From Latrodectus hesperus (taxonomy: Eukaryota; Arthropoda; Arachnida; Araneae; Theridiidae): 64,000 nucleotides of DNA. Under the pieces are notes generated by a model. That model was not told the DNA's origin. It did no database searches and was given only the letters and a program-made list of their open reading frames with translations. The position numbers were made by a program, and so were the translations under genes. The DNA is taken from NCBI GenBank assembly GCA_037975125.1, contig CM075857.1, forward strand, positions 44,281,172 to 44,345,171, given 5' to 3'. Of the stretch, positions 37,901 through 45,607 are shown in pieces (positions within the stretch are counted from its first letter, which is position 1; the number at the start of each line of letters is the position of its first letter).

Positions 37901-39049
37901 AAAAACTCATAAACTCACATCACAGTCAATTAGTCAGTTTACTAGTTTACTGTCTTGTTTGAAGCAGTCCACTATCAGCTCATAGTGTACAGTTTTTTGA
38001 GCAACACAGAGACTAAAACTTTGGCTTCCCTTGACAGTGGAACAAAGACTGGCTACTAATCTAGTGTGCTCAACAATAAAACTAAATATAGGGTTTGAAC
38101 GGTGCTGGAATCTTTTCAAATGAGTCTTAGTTCGAGGAAGGTTGTAGGCTTGTTGTTTCCCTTACATTCGATGTTGTCATTACACTCTGCACCATGTGAT
38201 AATATTGTAGCTACCATGTGGATATCTACCACTGGGTATCCAATATACACATATCTAGTTTGAATCAATGATTATTTGAGTGAAGATCTATACATCTTTG
38301 ATGTCTTAAGGCTTGTAGTTGTGTCTAATCATCTTTGAATAAAAATACAAGAACACTTCAAACATCATATTTTGATCTTTGATACAAAGGGCATTCTATT
38401 TTTGTCCTTGTATGCATAGTCTTCACACTTTTCACCAGCTGGAAAAATTTTGGTCAAAGGCTGCTGAAAGATTCGCCCTGTATTTTTCTGAAATTACTAT
38501 GAATGAATTGTAGCAGACTTGAAACAGTATTTAATGAATTAATCATATCTGTCATCCAATCTTAGTTCAACTCCATGCTTAACTAAATTAGAATTGTTTT
38601 AATTGCAAGGGGTGGCTGCTGCTTTTACTAATTTTGCACTGCTGTTAACCCCCAAACTTGCAAATTTAATAATTTTGTCATTATGGCCTACTGTTTATGT
38701 ACAATAAATATTTTCTTTATTTGCATTCCTTTATGAAGTAGTTTTAATAAGGCCAGCAGGCTTTGATAAATGTAATATTGAATAAATTAATATTTAAATA
38801 TCACCTTTCTAAATAATTGTAAACATTTTCTATTCATTTAAACTGAAAAGCAATATGTTTTAATGTTTTTTTAATGAAATTTTAGGTACAGAAATTTATT
38901 CTGAAATCACAGAAACATTAGAAAGTTCATGTGTTGATGCATTGCTGGTGAAACAAAATCACAGTGAAGAAATCACTGTTCCTTTTCCAGTGGATCAGGA
39001 TAATCAGGAACATATAACCAAGAAAACTGATAATTCAAAGGGAAGATAA
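1295..39049 (+). CDS. SLC26A11: SLC26 family anion transporter, SLC26A11-like (18 exons, 5' end outside window)
   Basis: Multi-pass membrane anion transporter of the SulP/SLC26 family, which moves sulfate, chloride or related anions. The 18 exons below, all with GT-AG introns and matching phases, join to 1725 nt: 574 residues and a stop. Family signatures seen in order: YGLYTAFMGS and GPTSVMAIM near the start, FISSPVLSGFTSAAA (about residues 70-85), ARNALIVI (168-175), VIPFISLLEAIAIAKTF (about 240-256), SSYPVTGSFSR (about 281-291), and a C-terminal STAS domain (about 405-520) followed by a short polar tail. These read best as SLC26A11 (sodium-independent sulfate anion transporter). SLC26A11 proteins are somewhat over 600 residues, so about 70-80 N-terminal residues should lie upstream of the window. 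Plasma or lysosomal membrane location is known for relatives, not shown here. Substrate is inferred from family only. Confidence 0.93.
5427..5507. repeat. (CA)n/(TA)n compound microsatellite
   Basis: Alternating CA and TA runs; purine-pyrimidine alternation over about 80 bp. Confidence 0.95.
5768..5880 (+). repeat. Old remnant of tRNA-derived SINE family 2
   Basis: CAGCCAACAGTTAATGTTGTG, then TTTGGTTAAACAGTTC and AAAATCCACTTTAAAC align with the intact family-2 copies at 34699-34880 and 48334-48517. Heavily diverged and without a visible 3' end. It lies in the intron between exons a and b. Confidence 0.5.
6326..6411 (+). CDS. SLC26A11: SLC26A11-like exon b
   Basis: Acceptor TTTTTTAG before 6326; completes a Gly codon, then FLMNFISSPVLSGFTSAAA, a hallmark SLC26 segment. 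I place the donor at AAG|GTTGAG (after 6411), which keeps VK and gives MQVK-GLFGLK, matching the QIKNLLGL-type spacing of relatives. A second donor CAA|GTAAAG six bases earlier (after 6405) has a better consensus and is also in frame. Confidence 0.88.
8270..8349 (+). CDS. SLC26A11: SLC26A11-like exon c
   Basis: Acceptor TATTGTAG before 8270, donor GTAAGA after 8349. Encodes GLFGLKFDAHGFMN and VYNIFINIPDT, the loop and following helix of the transporter core; leaves with AA of an Asn codon. The downstream intron carries the Tc1-like element and the non-LTR insertion. Confidence 0.9.
9449..11386 (+). mobile_element. 5'-truncated non-LTR retrotransposon (RT + RNase H), young insertion
   Basis: Flanked by a perfect 12-bp target duplication AATTGCATTCTC at 9437-9448 and 11387-11398. 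It has a (GAA)n 3' tail just before the right copy and is truncated at the 5' end within the RT domain, the usual outcome of incomplete target-primed reverse transcription. The reading frame is open from the truncation point to the stop. The RT-then-RNase H layout suggests the I/LOA-type part of the Jockey group; the clade is inferred from layout and motifs. Confidence 0.95.
9450..11294 (+). CDS. Partial non-LTR reverse transcriptase / RNase H polyprotein (5'-truncated)
   Basis: 614 residues open from the insertion boundary to TAA; the first internal Met is at 9522. Domains: RT palm with TRGCPQGGVLSPLLWNLVV (about residues 37-55) and catalytic QGYADDIVIL (about 70-80); RNase H with all expected acidic sites, in YTDGSL, AEVLAI, FSDSQAAL and VPGHKGIEGNERADELAK; then a C-terminal CCHC knuckle (CRKCH...HIIYEC) near the end. 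In an intact element the upstream ORF would also carry an apurinic-type endonuclease and the first half of RT, absent here. It has no promoter of its own that I can see, so expression would depend on the host intron. No frameshifts or stops, and richer in G+C than its surroundings, both signs of recent arrival. Confidence 0.93.
   Translation, partial: LRGAGINQTLCTWIEALISDRYIQMNIFGESFEKKTTRGCPQGGVLSPLLWNLVVNSLIKHLNDKGYYTQGYADDIVILILGKDFDITCHLMQDSLSYVGQWCMDRDLMVNPQKTNLVPFTCKKKRKGFFIPRLFDVEINVASEVKYLGIYLDQKLTWNKHIDDRINRAKKSIVICRRMLGKNWGLHPKLMLWMYTAFVRPIFTCACVIWWHKVEQKTVIDRLRSLQRLACLCITGAISTTPTRALEVVLDLTPLDIFICSVARLNAYRMKLQNHWYDQPVAKGHKGITRKFQDPTFLMPSDIMEKTYMFEKTFDVVFPTREEWDNNMFETKTGDLIWYTDGSLKNSLSGLGVCGVSPRISLSVSLGRYASVFQAEVLAIIHCLQLNMKKGYYDKRILIFSDSQAALKALNSFEIKSKMILGCRNLLTELATRNRVILVWVPGHKGIEGNERADELAKQGSSFVPIGPEPFCGINLKTAKTNVRRWEKRKMYEAWLKSPGQTHAKGMICRSSARISYEILRCSRQKIRLIVGFITGHYYFRKHLHKMGLFQQDPICRKCHMQEETAKHIIYECEALALPRLTSLGIIHTRELHLDSIKGLSDFINKVGDPSKWN
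11869..11923 (+). CDS. SLC26A11: SLC26A11-like exon d (55 bp)
   Basis: Acceptor TGTTTCAG, donor GTGAGT. Encodes LYDLAMGLSSIFFLLLLR, one hydrophobic helix. Short exon just downstream of the transposon cluster in the preceding intron; its frame matches both neighbours. Confidence 0.88.
13075..14460 (-). mobile_element. Decayed Tc1-like DNA transposon (second copy, different lineage)
   Basis: On the - strand, about 13077-13172 reads LDESIPKRIQAVLHAKGSST then LY and a stop, the classic Tc1 transposase C-terminus (SMPRRIQAVIxAKGGPTRY type). About 13470-13570 reads EHEDGAKHLSWHMKSPNLNR, the SPDLNPIE region. Upstream (13580-14440) I see only scattered similarity with many stops. The boundary near 14460 is a guess; a short palindrome AGTTTACAAAATTTTGTAAAC lies near 13032-13052. 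Inactive. Confidence 0.7.
15380..16160. other. Unclassified island of higher G+C inside the d-e intron
   Basis: Composition is clearly richer in G+C than the flanks. A 126-residue open frame on the - strand (16150-15770) starts MEDLLRQTIVSILQG and contains a hydrophobic stretch TTSFFLLWLSVFLSTYLA and a Cys/Gly-rich part. I do not recognise it. A palindrome ATGGAAGGGTTCTCCCTTCCAT lies near 15726. Most likely a transposon remnant, but no terminal repeats were found. Confidence 0.3.
16792..16876 (+). CDS. SLC26A11: SLC26A11-like exon e
   Basis: Acceptor CTATTTTCAG, donor GTTAGA. Encodes a Cys/Lys-rich loop followed by FDGLWWTLAT, leaving 1 nt of an Ala codon. The next intron is only 85 bp, and an open frame runs some way into it, so a single-exon reading here would be wrong. 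Confidence 0.88.
16962..17155 (+). CDS. SLC26A11: SLC26A11-like exon f
   Basis: Acceptor ATTTTTTTCAG, donor GTTTGC after CTCAAG. Encodes ARNALIVIICSLFASMCLSL (the conserved TARNALVV-type helix) and a long polar loop with GMPDFEIPQFSL, the variable extracellular region preceding the next helix. Confidence 0.92.
17156..20066. other. Long AT-rich intron (f-g), no recognisable content
   Basis: I read both strands and see no exon or repeat I can name. Short open frames here are chance products of the base composition. Confidence 0.5.
20067..20139 (+). CDS. SLC26A11: SLC26A11-like exon g
   Basis: Acceptor CACTTTCAG, donor GTAAGT. Encodes DLGSGAIVIPFISLLEAIA then IAKTF, a strongly conserved SLC26 helix (consensus GLLESIAVAKAF). 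Confidence 0.93.
20954..20998 (+). CDS. SLC26A11: SLC26A11-like exon h (45 bp microexon)
   Basis: Acceptor GTTTGTAG, donor GTATGT. Encodes KGEKLLATREMIALG; corresponds to the family's short loop ending in QELLALG. It is the smallest exon of the gene. Confidence 0.88.
20999..23162. other. AT-rich intron (h-i), no recognisable content
   Basis: Open frames at 21788-22072 and 22422-22631 have no family motif and no splice or neighbour support; I read them as chance. Confidence 0.45.
23163..23223 (+). CDS. SLC26A11: SLC26A11-like exon i
   Basis: Acceptor TTTTATAG, donor GTATGT. Encodes MGNLMGSFVSSYPVTGSFS, one of the most conserved SulP/SLC26 motifs, close to the anion-binding core. It ends with two bases of an Arg codon. 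Confidence 0.94.
25153..25275 (+). repeat. Degenerate SINE family 2 remnant
   Basis: AGTTGGCAGCCAGATAGCTAAC matches the tRNA-like head (box A region) of the intact copies, followed by a weakened box B GATTCAAATCGCACC and TGGAATTCACTTTAAACCC from the body. No 3' tail or target duplication is left. Confidence 0.6.
25870..26031 (+). repeat. Diverged SINE family 2 copy
   Basis: Box B-like GTTCGAATCCCACC, then AGAATCCACTTTAAAC, the near-invariant GTGTGCAAAAAATGACCATT and the tail AGCAACAAACAAG match the intact copies in order. The box A half is badly eroded. It lies about 600 bp from another remnant of the same family in the same intron (i-j). Confidence 0.75.
27125..27180 (+). CDS. SLC26A11: SLC26A11-like exon j
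   Basis: Acceptor TTATTGTAG, donor GTAAAC. Encodes SVINNTSGVRTPLGGIVSG, the conserved segment following SYPVTGSF. The next intron is only 80 bp. Confidence 0.92.
27261..27401 (+). CDS. SLC26A11: SLC26A11-like exon k
   Basis: Acceptor GTGTCTTAG, donor GTAAGT. Encodes FFVLLSLCIIAPLFHFIPKS, then CLSAIIFSAVIFMVHLGDIP and AIWKTN: two hydrophobic helices around the family motif FxYIPKxxLAAII. Confidence 0.93.
27402..29662. other. AT-rich intron (k-l), no recognisable content
   Basis: No exon, repeat family or RNA gene recognised on either strand. Confidence 0.45.
29663..29721 (+). CDS. SLC26A11: SLC26A11-like exon l
   Basis: Acceptor TTATTATAG, donor GTGAGT. Encodes KVEIIPFSVTFIFSFTFGLE, the penultimate core helix. 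Followed by an 84-bp intron. Confidence 0.91.
29806..29889 (+). CDS. SLC26A11: SLC26A11-like exon m
   Basis: Acceptor TTATTTTAG, donor GTATGT. Encodes YGLLFGTAVSLAILLWKQ and a Lys/Ser linker: the last core helix (relatives read VQYGILAGALVS) leading to the cytoplasmic STAS domain. Confidence 0.92.
30345..30444 (+). CDS. SLC26A11: SLC26A11-like exon n (STAS domain start)
   Basis: Acceptor TTCTTTCAG, donor GTAAGA. Encodes IFIHVIPESSLYFPSSDYIK then GIISKALY, the first strand and helix of the STAS domain (the LYFPAAE/YLR-type element of SLC26 proteins). The next intron is 87 bp. Confidence 0.9.
30532..30608 (+). CDS. SLC26A11: SLC26A11-like exon o (STAS)
   Basis: Acceptor CATACACAG, donor GTAAGA. 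Encodes QPCGSNCTVIIHGDSVKELD then YSIAM, matching the STAS strand and D-Y/F loop where family members read CSIDYTVV. Confidence 0.9.
31597..31685 (+). repeat. Direct repeat unit 1 flanking exon p
   Basis: About 89 bp, starting AAATTTGCCTGGC and including TTTTCCTATGAAGTTTTCTT. Near-identical to 32899-32984, with a handful of substitutions and a 3-bp gap. Same orientation, in the intron before exon p. Confidence 0.85.
31927..31980. repeat. (TA)n microsatellite
   Basis: 54 bp of uninterrupted AT dinucleotide in the intron before exon p. Confidence 0.98.
32153..32218 (+). CDS. SLC26A11: SLC26A11-like exon p (STAS)
   Basis: Acceptor ATTATTTCAG, donor GTAAGA. Encodes GFKNMIKNLEKENCPVIFQA then TK, a STAS helix and strand. 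The 66-bp exon is phase 0 at both ends, so skipping it would remove 22 residues without a frameshift; near-identical repeats lie in its two flanking introns. Confidence 0.88.
32899..32984 (+). repeat. Direct repeat unit 2 flanking exon p
   Basis: Second copy of the 31597-31685 repeat, about 1.3 kb downstream in the next intron. No target duplications are visible at either copy. Confidence 0.85.
34014..34116 (+). CDS. SLC26A11: SLC26A11-like exon q (STAS end)
   Basis: Acceptor TATTTTGCAG, donor GTAAGT (after 34116). Encodes PAAVKALSCLGKSVRICKSD, then SEVLNCLTSPVSEN, the last STAS helix and strand. Confidence 0.88.
34592..34950 (+). mobile_element. SINE family 1 (tRNA-like head), interrupted by a family 2 SINE
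   Basis: Flanked by a perfect 12-bp duplication CAACCAGTAATT (34580-34591 and 34951-34962). It begins with a tRNA-like head (AGCCCGCAATGTCTAGTGATC, then GGTCTGGGTTTAGG as a worn box B), continues with a pyrimidine-rich stretch and TTTGTCCTTTCCT, is split by the family 2 element at 34699-34880, and resumes with CGTATGAATGGATTGTGAATGG. It ends in GCCAGCCTTGCTGGCACAAG and (ACA)n. The 3' part matches the element at 59366-59559. Confidence 0.88.
34699..34880 (+). mobile_element. SINE family 2, intact copy nested in family 1
   Basis: Perfect 14-bp target duplication CTTTGTCCTTTCCT at 34685-34698 and 34881-34894. tRNA-derived head GAGCTGGCAGCCGAATGGTT (box A region) with box B GGTTTGAATCCC (34758-34769), a body containing GGAATCCACTTCAAACC and GTGTGCAAAAAATGACCATT, and a tail ACAAACAAACCAAAC. 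182 bp. It should carry an internal RNA polymerase III promoter; mobilisation would need a partner LINE, not identified here. Confidence 0.93.
35000..37540. other. AT-rich part of the q-r intron, no recognisable content
   Basis: Nothing nameable on either strand. A short stretch near 35085-35110 weakly resembles the end of the direct repeat beside exon p. Confidence 0.4.
37550..38650. other. Unclassified island of higher G+C in the q-r intron, probable decayed transposon
   Basis: Richer in G+C than its flanks. The - strand has a stretch (38119-37934) reading MKRFQHRSNPIFSFIVEHTR, then VASLCSTVKGSQSFSLCVAQ, which looks protein-like, but stops on both sides break it and I cannot assign a family. 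No terminal repeats or target duplications found. Confidence 0.3.
38886..39049 (+). CDS. SLC26A11: SLC26A11-like terminal exon r with stop
   Basis: Acceptor AAATTTTAG, stop TAA at 39047-39049. Encodes a 54-residue polar, acidic then lysine-rich tail (ends KKTDNSKGR) with no recognised domain. SLC26A11 tails are short and variable, so the fit rests on phase agreement and on the stop. The preceding intron (34117-38885) holds the nested SINEs. Confidence 0.85.
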
Positions 39050-41980
39050 CATTGCTTATAAGTTAGAGTGAATATTATTCCATGCATTCGTTTATTTTCT
39101 GCACGATAAGAAAAGAGTTAATTTTGTGTTTAATCGATTAGAGAAAGAAACAAATAACAGTTTTTTTATAATTTTAAAATTAACCTTTATAGTTAATCTT
39201 TATATCTGCAAACATTATACTTTTTATCTTTAGCAATCAATTATTTATAGCACTTATTGAAGAAAATTTTTTAAAGTATGTTTACAAGCTACATCCTGGT
39301 GTTTGTTTTATTACTGAAATTTTTTAAGTTTTATTAAAAAAATTAAACTTATCTTGCAATGCTACACAAGTATATAAATTTAATATTTTTTTCAAGTTTA
39401 TACAAGTTATGTCTTGAAATCAAAAAATAGTTTTAATTTATAATACATGCTATAAAGAATTTAATTTTCAAAAGTAAATTTCTTTGGTCATAGTTCCAAA
39501 TGATTCCTACCATTGCATTCCAGTTTAATGCTGGTAGTAAATACTTTAAGTTACTTCTAGAAGAAGTCTCAATAATTTTCCACATTGGAAAAGTTTTTAA
39601 AAACATATTTTCGAATTTTGTACTAATTGAAAACTGTCTGAAATTTATTAAAATTTCATTATTAATTAGATAAAAAATGTAGAGTAGAATCATGTTTGTT
39701 ATATATTTGTTACTTTAATCAAAATGGCTGCTTCGATTGAAAACTGTTATGTTTCTATTTGGTGTTTTCTTTTTAATAAGTTTTTGATACTTGAGTTAGA
39801 TAAATATACTTAATTCTATTAAAATTTAATATTATTGCATTATATTTTGGAAATTATTAAAGTTAAATGTTGTGTGCACTTCATGATACCGTGAAATTTT
39901 TATATATATTTACAAATTTTAAATTCGAAATATTTTATTTCAGTTTTATAATATTTATTATTATAATACATTTTAAATTTTATTGTTCCCATAATAATAA
40001 AAAGTAATGTATATAAATTAATGAAAGTTAAAAATTTTTGCGTAAATGTGAAATTAAAGAAACAAATTCTCTTGCAATATTAAGTCAAACAAATTTTTAG
40101 TTCATTTAATGTCTTCTAATGGTCTTATAAAATAAATGTAACTATTATTAGAATTTATCAAAGCAAACAGTGTAAATGTTTCTCAAAATTTTTTGTTGAA
40201 ATTGCTATGTGTTTATTAAATTATCATTCTTAAACCATTTTAATACTGTTTTGAAATTAGGTATAAATTAATTTTTGTTTTTAAAAATATTTTTATATAT
40301 CTGAAAAATGTCCTTTGGCTAACTTTTTATGACAAAATCTTTATAGAAATAATGAAGTTTTTAGATTTATAATAACAGTAATCAAATATAATGATCAAAT
40401 TTATTTGTATTTATTTATAATATATTTATTCAAATTCCTTATGTATTTATTTATAATATATTTATTCAAAAATGCATTTATTTTCAAAAATATTAAAATT
40501 TTTAGTGAGATAATGTAGTGACTATTTAGCTTTGTTTAATGCTTATCATATTATTTATGCATAGTTTCAGTATTATTTCAATTATTGAAAACATATTATT
40601 CCTATTTTAAGATAATATGCTTAATTTATTTTCATCGTTTAAAGCAATTTGAAATAGAATCTCTAATTTCCATTACATTTTTTACAATCATGAATGAAAT
40701 TTGCTTTACGGTGTTATATATTATTGCATTTATTTGTTATACTACTTTTATTGATTGATTAATTTTGTAGTTTTGTCATGTTTTGTTGTTACAATTTCTA
40801 ATATTAAATTTATTAAGTTTAATATTTAGAAACATCAAAAGAAATTCAGAATTTTATGGAAATGTTTGTTTTACCATGTTTGTGTTATGTAATTGTATAT
40901 GTACTCAATATCTCAATTGTACATTTTGTAATTATATATAATTGAGAATATATCATTAGGAAAATAAATTCCAATGCAAAAGAAACATATTTATAAAAAA
41001 GTGATTAATGCATGTATATTCAAACCTTTAGTAAAAAAGCAGAATATTTAATATTTGTAATTTGTTAAGTATGTTATCACTTTTATAATGATGTGTATTA
41101 AAATGTCATTGTTTTTATATTGAGGAATAATTTTCAGTGCAATGTCTTCCTTCAATAAATGTTTTATTTTAGAAATTTATATAATGTTATTAATTATAAC
41201 TCTTTTATAAACTAATTTCTGTTCAGTTGATAATACTTTATTTCTAATCAACTGCTATTAAATTGGCTAGAATGTTTAATATTAATGTGTAAATCAAAAT
41301 TTGTATAACTTCAGTGTGTAAATACTTATATAAAGAATAATTCTGCATGAAATTTAGCTTCAATGGTCAAGTAAAAATACTTGTATGTATTATAAAATGA
41401 ATTTTCTCAGCAATACATTTTGTAATATTTTATTAATGTTTTTAGCGTTCCTTACCTTTGGATAATAAAAGTTATGAATATACTTCATGTGATTTCTTTA
41501 TGTTCAGATTGTTTATTTAATGTGAAAATTTCATTGTTATCAAAATGTATATAAATAGTAAATTTCTTAAACTATTTTTTAAACATTATTCAATGTAAAT
41601 GTTTACTCATTGGAAAATTATATGTATTTATACGCAAAAATTGAGCAATTAAAATTGTTGGTGCTTTTTTCAGTAAAAAAATATTAGCAATGAGGATAGT
41701 CTTCATGCAGAAAAACATTAATAAGCTAATCTGAAATTAATGCTAAGCCTCTTTTAAAGGATCTAGATGGGAAACCCATCTTCTATATAAAAACTTTTAA
41801 TGTCCAACATACTAGAAAAAATTAATCTAAATATTAGAATAACTGAACAATGCTTTTTTTATATAAAATACTTTAATTTAAATAATTTTAAATTTTATAT
41901 ATGTATAATTTCTAAATGTTAAATCAAAAACTTTAATTTTTAATACAAATAGCAAAACTTTGCATAACTGCTGATTATTA
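39050..41980. other. 3' flank / probable 3' UTR of the SLC26A11-like gene
   Basis: Extremely AT-rich, with several AATAAA-like hexamers (for example near 39996 and 41155), so a polyadenylation site cannot be fixed from sequence alone. No other gene seen. Confidence 0.4.
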
Positions 41981-41984
41981 TATA

Positions 41985-42300
41985 AATCATAGGTTCCCAA
42001 AGTGGTCCAGGTGGACCCACAGGAGTCCATGGGAGACCACATTGATGTGAAAAGAAACAGCAGTTCCCAAGTTGTAAGTGGGGTTCACGAAAAATTTTCT
42101 GGTTTTCATAATAACGAACAAAAATTTTGGCTTGGATTTACTTATCAATGTAGGAAAGTAGCATCACTCACTAGGTAGGTACTCAAAAATATTCGAGATT
42201 CAGTTCAAACACAGAATTGAATAGAACAATAGATAACAATACAAGTGTACACCACATGTCGAGATTTGCGAAGTGCCACCCGTGCGCCGTCTCATTAAAA
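41985..42300. mobile_element. hAT-like terminal fragment or MITE
   Basis: GGTTCCCAAAGTGGTCCAGG followed by TGGACCCACAGGAGTCCATGG resembles the terminal sequence of many hAT elements and their non-autonomous derivatives (wwTTCCCAAAsTGGTCC type, from general knowledge). No transposase frame and no matching inverted end could be located, so the right boundary is uncertain. Confidence 0.45.
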
Positions 42301-43754
42301 GTATGACTATCTTTTATTGTTGATTTTTTGTCAATTGTTAATTGTATGTTATAATAAATGTTTATAATTTTGTATAACCACAAGTATAATTTTAATAAAT
42401 TGGACACAAGAAAATGTGCTACTTTTTTTTCTTCTTAACATCCCCAATTTAGGGAGATATTTTTTAGGAGTTTCTAAATTAACTCTTTTCAAATTTTGTT
42501 ACAATATTAGCGATGGGTTGCTAAATGTTTAATAGAGCTAATTTAAAAGAATGAACTGAAATTAGTTTTTAGCTTTTTTCAATCTGAAAATTAAAAAGTA
42601 GTTCTTAGTAGCCATGAATGGATAAAATGATATTGAAATGACAATGGAATAAAGTAATGCTTTAAACATTCCTTTAGTCTAGCTCATAATTGATTTTTAA
42701 TTCCAAATTTTCAAATTATTTTGACAACTATTTTAATTATTATATAAATAAGTACTTATGATTTAGCATAGATCTGTTTGTTTGATATTTATCAAAGTAT
42801 TAAATTTATCATAGTATTAAATATTAAGTGTTTAAATTTTATTTTATACTGCATTATTTTGCAAGCTATGAGGAGTATAAGTTTTTGTTTATTTTCCCCA
42901 TAAAATATATATTTATCATTTCGAACTAGGATATAAAATTATCTTTTTCAGGCTTAATCTGTCCATAATATTGAATATTATACAATTTTTCAATTGTTTT
43001 AATTTGAAAATATTTATATATTAACAAAATTATCTTATGAAAAGAAATTTCATTATCACTTAATCACAAGATAGTAATGAATCACTACATAAATACTTCA
43101 ATTATATAGTTGAAAATAAATTGAAGGCTCATTTTCAAACACAATTGGAATATTACATAATTGTAGATTTGTGAATAACCATTTTTATACAAAGCAGTAC
43201 AATTATTTTCAAAATAGCCAAAAATTCAAGTTATTAAATTTTATAATGAATAAGATAATATAATAGTATAGCAAGTTTCATATTTGAGGCTTCCAAAAAT
43301 ATTAGTTAAATTGTCTTCTTGAAAATTGAAATCTGTGGGCAAAGGTTTTTATCATCCTATTAGTGTTTAACACTTAAGAAGCAATCAAACCAACTATTAT
43401 TGGAAAGTTTATTCCTGTTAAAAACAAAAAGACTATACTTTATTTAAAAATATCAACCAATTTTCTTTTTAGAGAATTCCAGAGCTTTTCAATAACTCTA
43501 GACTCGTCAGACAATACCTATACTAATTTAGAGTAAAAATTTAGCTTCTTTCTCAAATATTTCTAATTTAGCTGTTCTTTTTTATTTTTTAAATTATTTT
43601 TTAAAAAATATTTAAAACATAATTTGAACATATTAATTTATTCTTTTAATAAGAATATTTTAATATTGATTTTCTATACGTAAACTTCTATTGAGATTTT
43701 CTAATAGTGTATAATTACAAGTGAATTAGTATATAATTACTAGAACACATCATT

Positions 43755-44876
43755 TATCTGTTAATATGCTGGTTGAAGATTAAAGTACAAAATTGCATTT
43801 TATTTAAAAGAAAAAAGAAATATTTAAAACGTAGCTTTAAATTTCTGTTGTCAAAGGGAAAATGTAGCAAAAAATTAACATTAAATTTTGCTTCAAATTG
43901 GGCTAGACACAGCACGGAAACATTATCCCGCTCAAGAATTTTTGAATTGTTCAAACACTTTCGGGAAGATGATCCACACACAGGAAGGCCGTAGTCCGTA
44001 CGCACGCCGGAAGCAATCGAAAAAGTTTCCGATATGGTGAAATGTGATCGTCGATTGACAATTCGAGTACTCGCCAATGAATTGAACATGGACAAAGAGA
44101 CGGTTCGGCGAATATTGACGCTAGATCTAGGCAAATGCAAGATTTGTTCCAGGTTCGTTCCTCACCATTTAGGGGACGAACAAAAGCAATTGAGAGTGAA
44201 TGCATGTGATGAACTTATTGACAAATTTGATGCTGAACCCTGCGTTTCTGGATAGGATAATTACGGGAGACGAGTCTTGGTGTTATCAATATGACCCTGA
44301 AATCAAGCGTCAAAGCTCCGAATAGCAGTCTCCAAGTTCACCAAGGCAGAAATTTCGATTTGAAAAGTCCAAAATCAAGGTTATGTTAATCGCTTTCTTC
44401 GATTGCGATGGACTCATTCATCATGAATTTCTTCCTCCTAACATGATTAACAAAATGGGAGTTGGCTGCTGCTATATGACAATGCCCGCCCTCACATTGA
44501 GTTGCCAGTGAGGCAATTCTTAACTAAGCATGGGAGTCGTTGAGACGCAGCATCCACCATACTCTCCAGACCTAGCACCCCCAGACTTTTTCCTCAAGTT
44601 ATGTTAATCGATATGGTGAAATGTGAATCCAAAAGCTGATAGATTCGCTGAAGGAAATAAGATTTCAGGATGTCGAAACCATCAAGAAAACTGAACGTCA
44701 CTATTAAAGAGCATTCCAAAAGATGGCTTTAAAACTTCTTTCCGAAATTTGCACAGCCGAGAGCAAACAAACATTGCAGCTGATGGAGATTACTTCGAAT
44801 CATATTAAAATGGCTATGTGTTTAACCTTCTGAGTAATTCCACGAGTCCTGGAAATAAATAGCCAGACCTTGTATA
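43755..44876 (+). pseudogene. Mariner-family transposase pseudogene (DD34D type)
   Basis: Reading across frameshifts gives a mariner transposase: KFCFKLG-like start, LSRSRIFELFKHFREDDPHT (with a short deletion against the usual spacing), DRRLTIRVLANELNMDKETV then RRILTLDLG helix-turn-helix (44044-44130), ITGDESWCYQYDPEIKRQSS with the first catalytic Asp (about 44262-44323), VMLIAFFDCDGLIHHEFLPP, a deletion of some 35 codons, LLYDNARPHIEL (read across a frameshift) with the second Asp, and PPYSPDLAPPDFFL with the third. Multiple stops and frameshifts make it dead. The right end GGTCTGGCTATTTATTTCC (as read on the - strand) looks like the 3' terminal repeat; no matching 5' repeat was seen. It sits between the two convergent genes. 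Confidence 0.9.
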
Positions 44877-45451
44877 TTCTATCCACACTTATATATGCAA
44901 TTATATAAAAATTAAATAATTTATTATAAGTTGTTTGCTTAATAAATTTTAATAATTTGTGTCTAGCTTAATAAATGCTTTAAACTCAATATCTTATAGG
45001 TTTTTTATTATTTTATCATGGAGTTTCAATCAAAGCATTTTTATGATGAAAAAGAAATGACGAGATACAAAACAGCTTTGAAAATTAATTTTATTTACAT
45101 GAATTAAAAATCAGTTATATTCATAGATCTTGAAAATATGTGTGCATTTAAATTTCACATTAAAGTATAAAAAAACTATACACAAATATTGTTATTTATG
45201 TATTTCCTTCTAATATAGGAAATGAACTGGTAAAAATTGACACATTAAGACAGGAGTTTGCAAATTTTTCCTTTGAGGGATCATTTTATAAAAATTTCAT
45301 TTTGACTAAAATATTTTTTTAAGTAATATAATAATTAATTACAAATATAATAATCTGTAATCATTATAATTCGACTGCATAAATTTAATTGCACATTTAT
45401 GAGAACCATATTTATACAGGTAGTTATTTTATATTCATTCCATGTGTACAG

Positions 45452-45607
45452 CTAACTTTGAATAACAGACCTATAAGATTTCAAAAAAGTATTTTCAAAA
45501 TTTTCAACAAATGATGTTCGTTCAGAATGCCTTTCTAACTGTTCTTGAAATAAGCATTTCATTGCTGGCAAGAAGTAAGGAATCAAAGGAAGTTGATTCA
45601 GCTGAAC
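45452..45607 (-). CDS. ELAC2: ELAC2-like terminal exon 11 with stop
   Basis: Acceptor TTAATTAG, phase 0, stop TAG at 45454-45452. Encodes VQLNQLPLIPYFLPAMKCLF then QEQLERHSERTSF and a short tail. Relatives read LPxLIPxLKALFxxxxEEMEER. The preceding intron is about 3.6 kb. Confidence 0.92.
   Translation of the reverse strand, partial: VQLNQLPLIPYFLPAMKCLFQEQLERHSERTSFVENFENTFLKSYRSVIQS

Noticed and set aside
43754..44205. Open frames on the - strand across the mariner relic
   Set aside because: Antisense shadows; the + strand carries the recognisable transposase.
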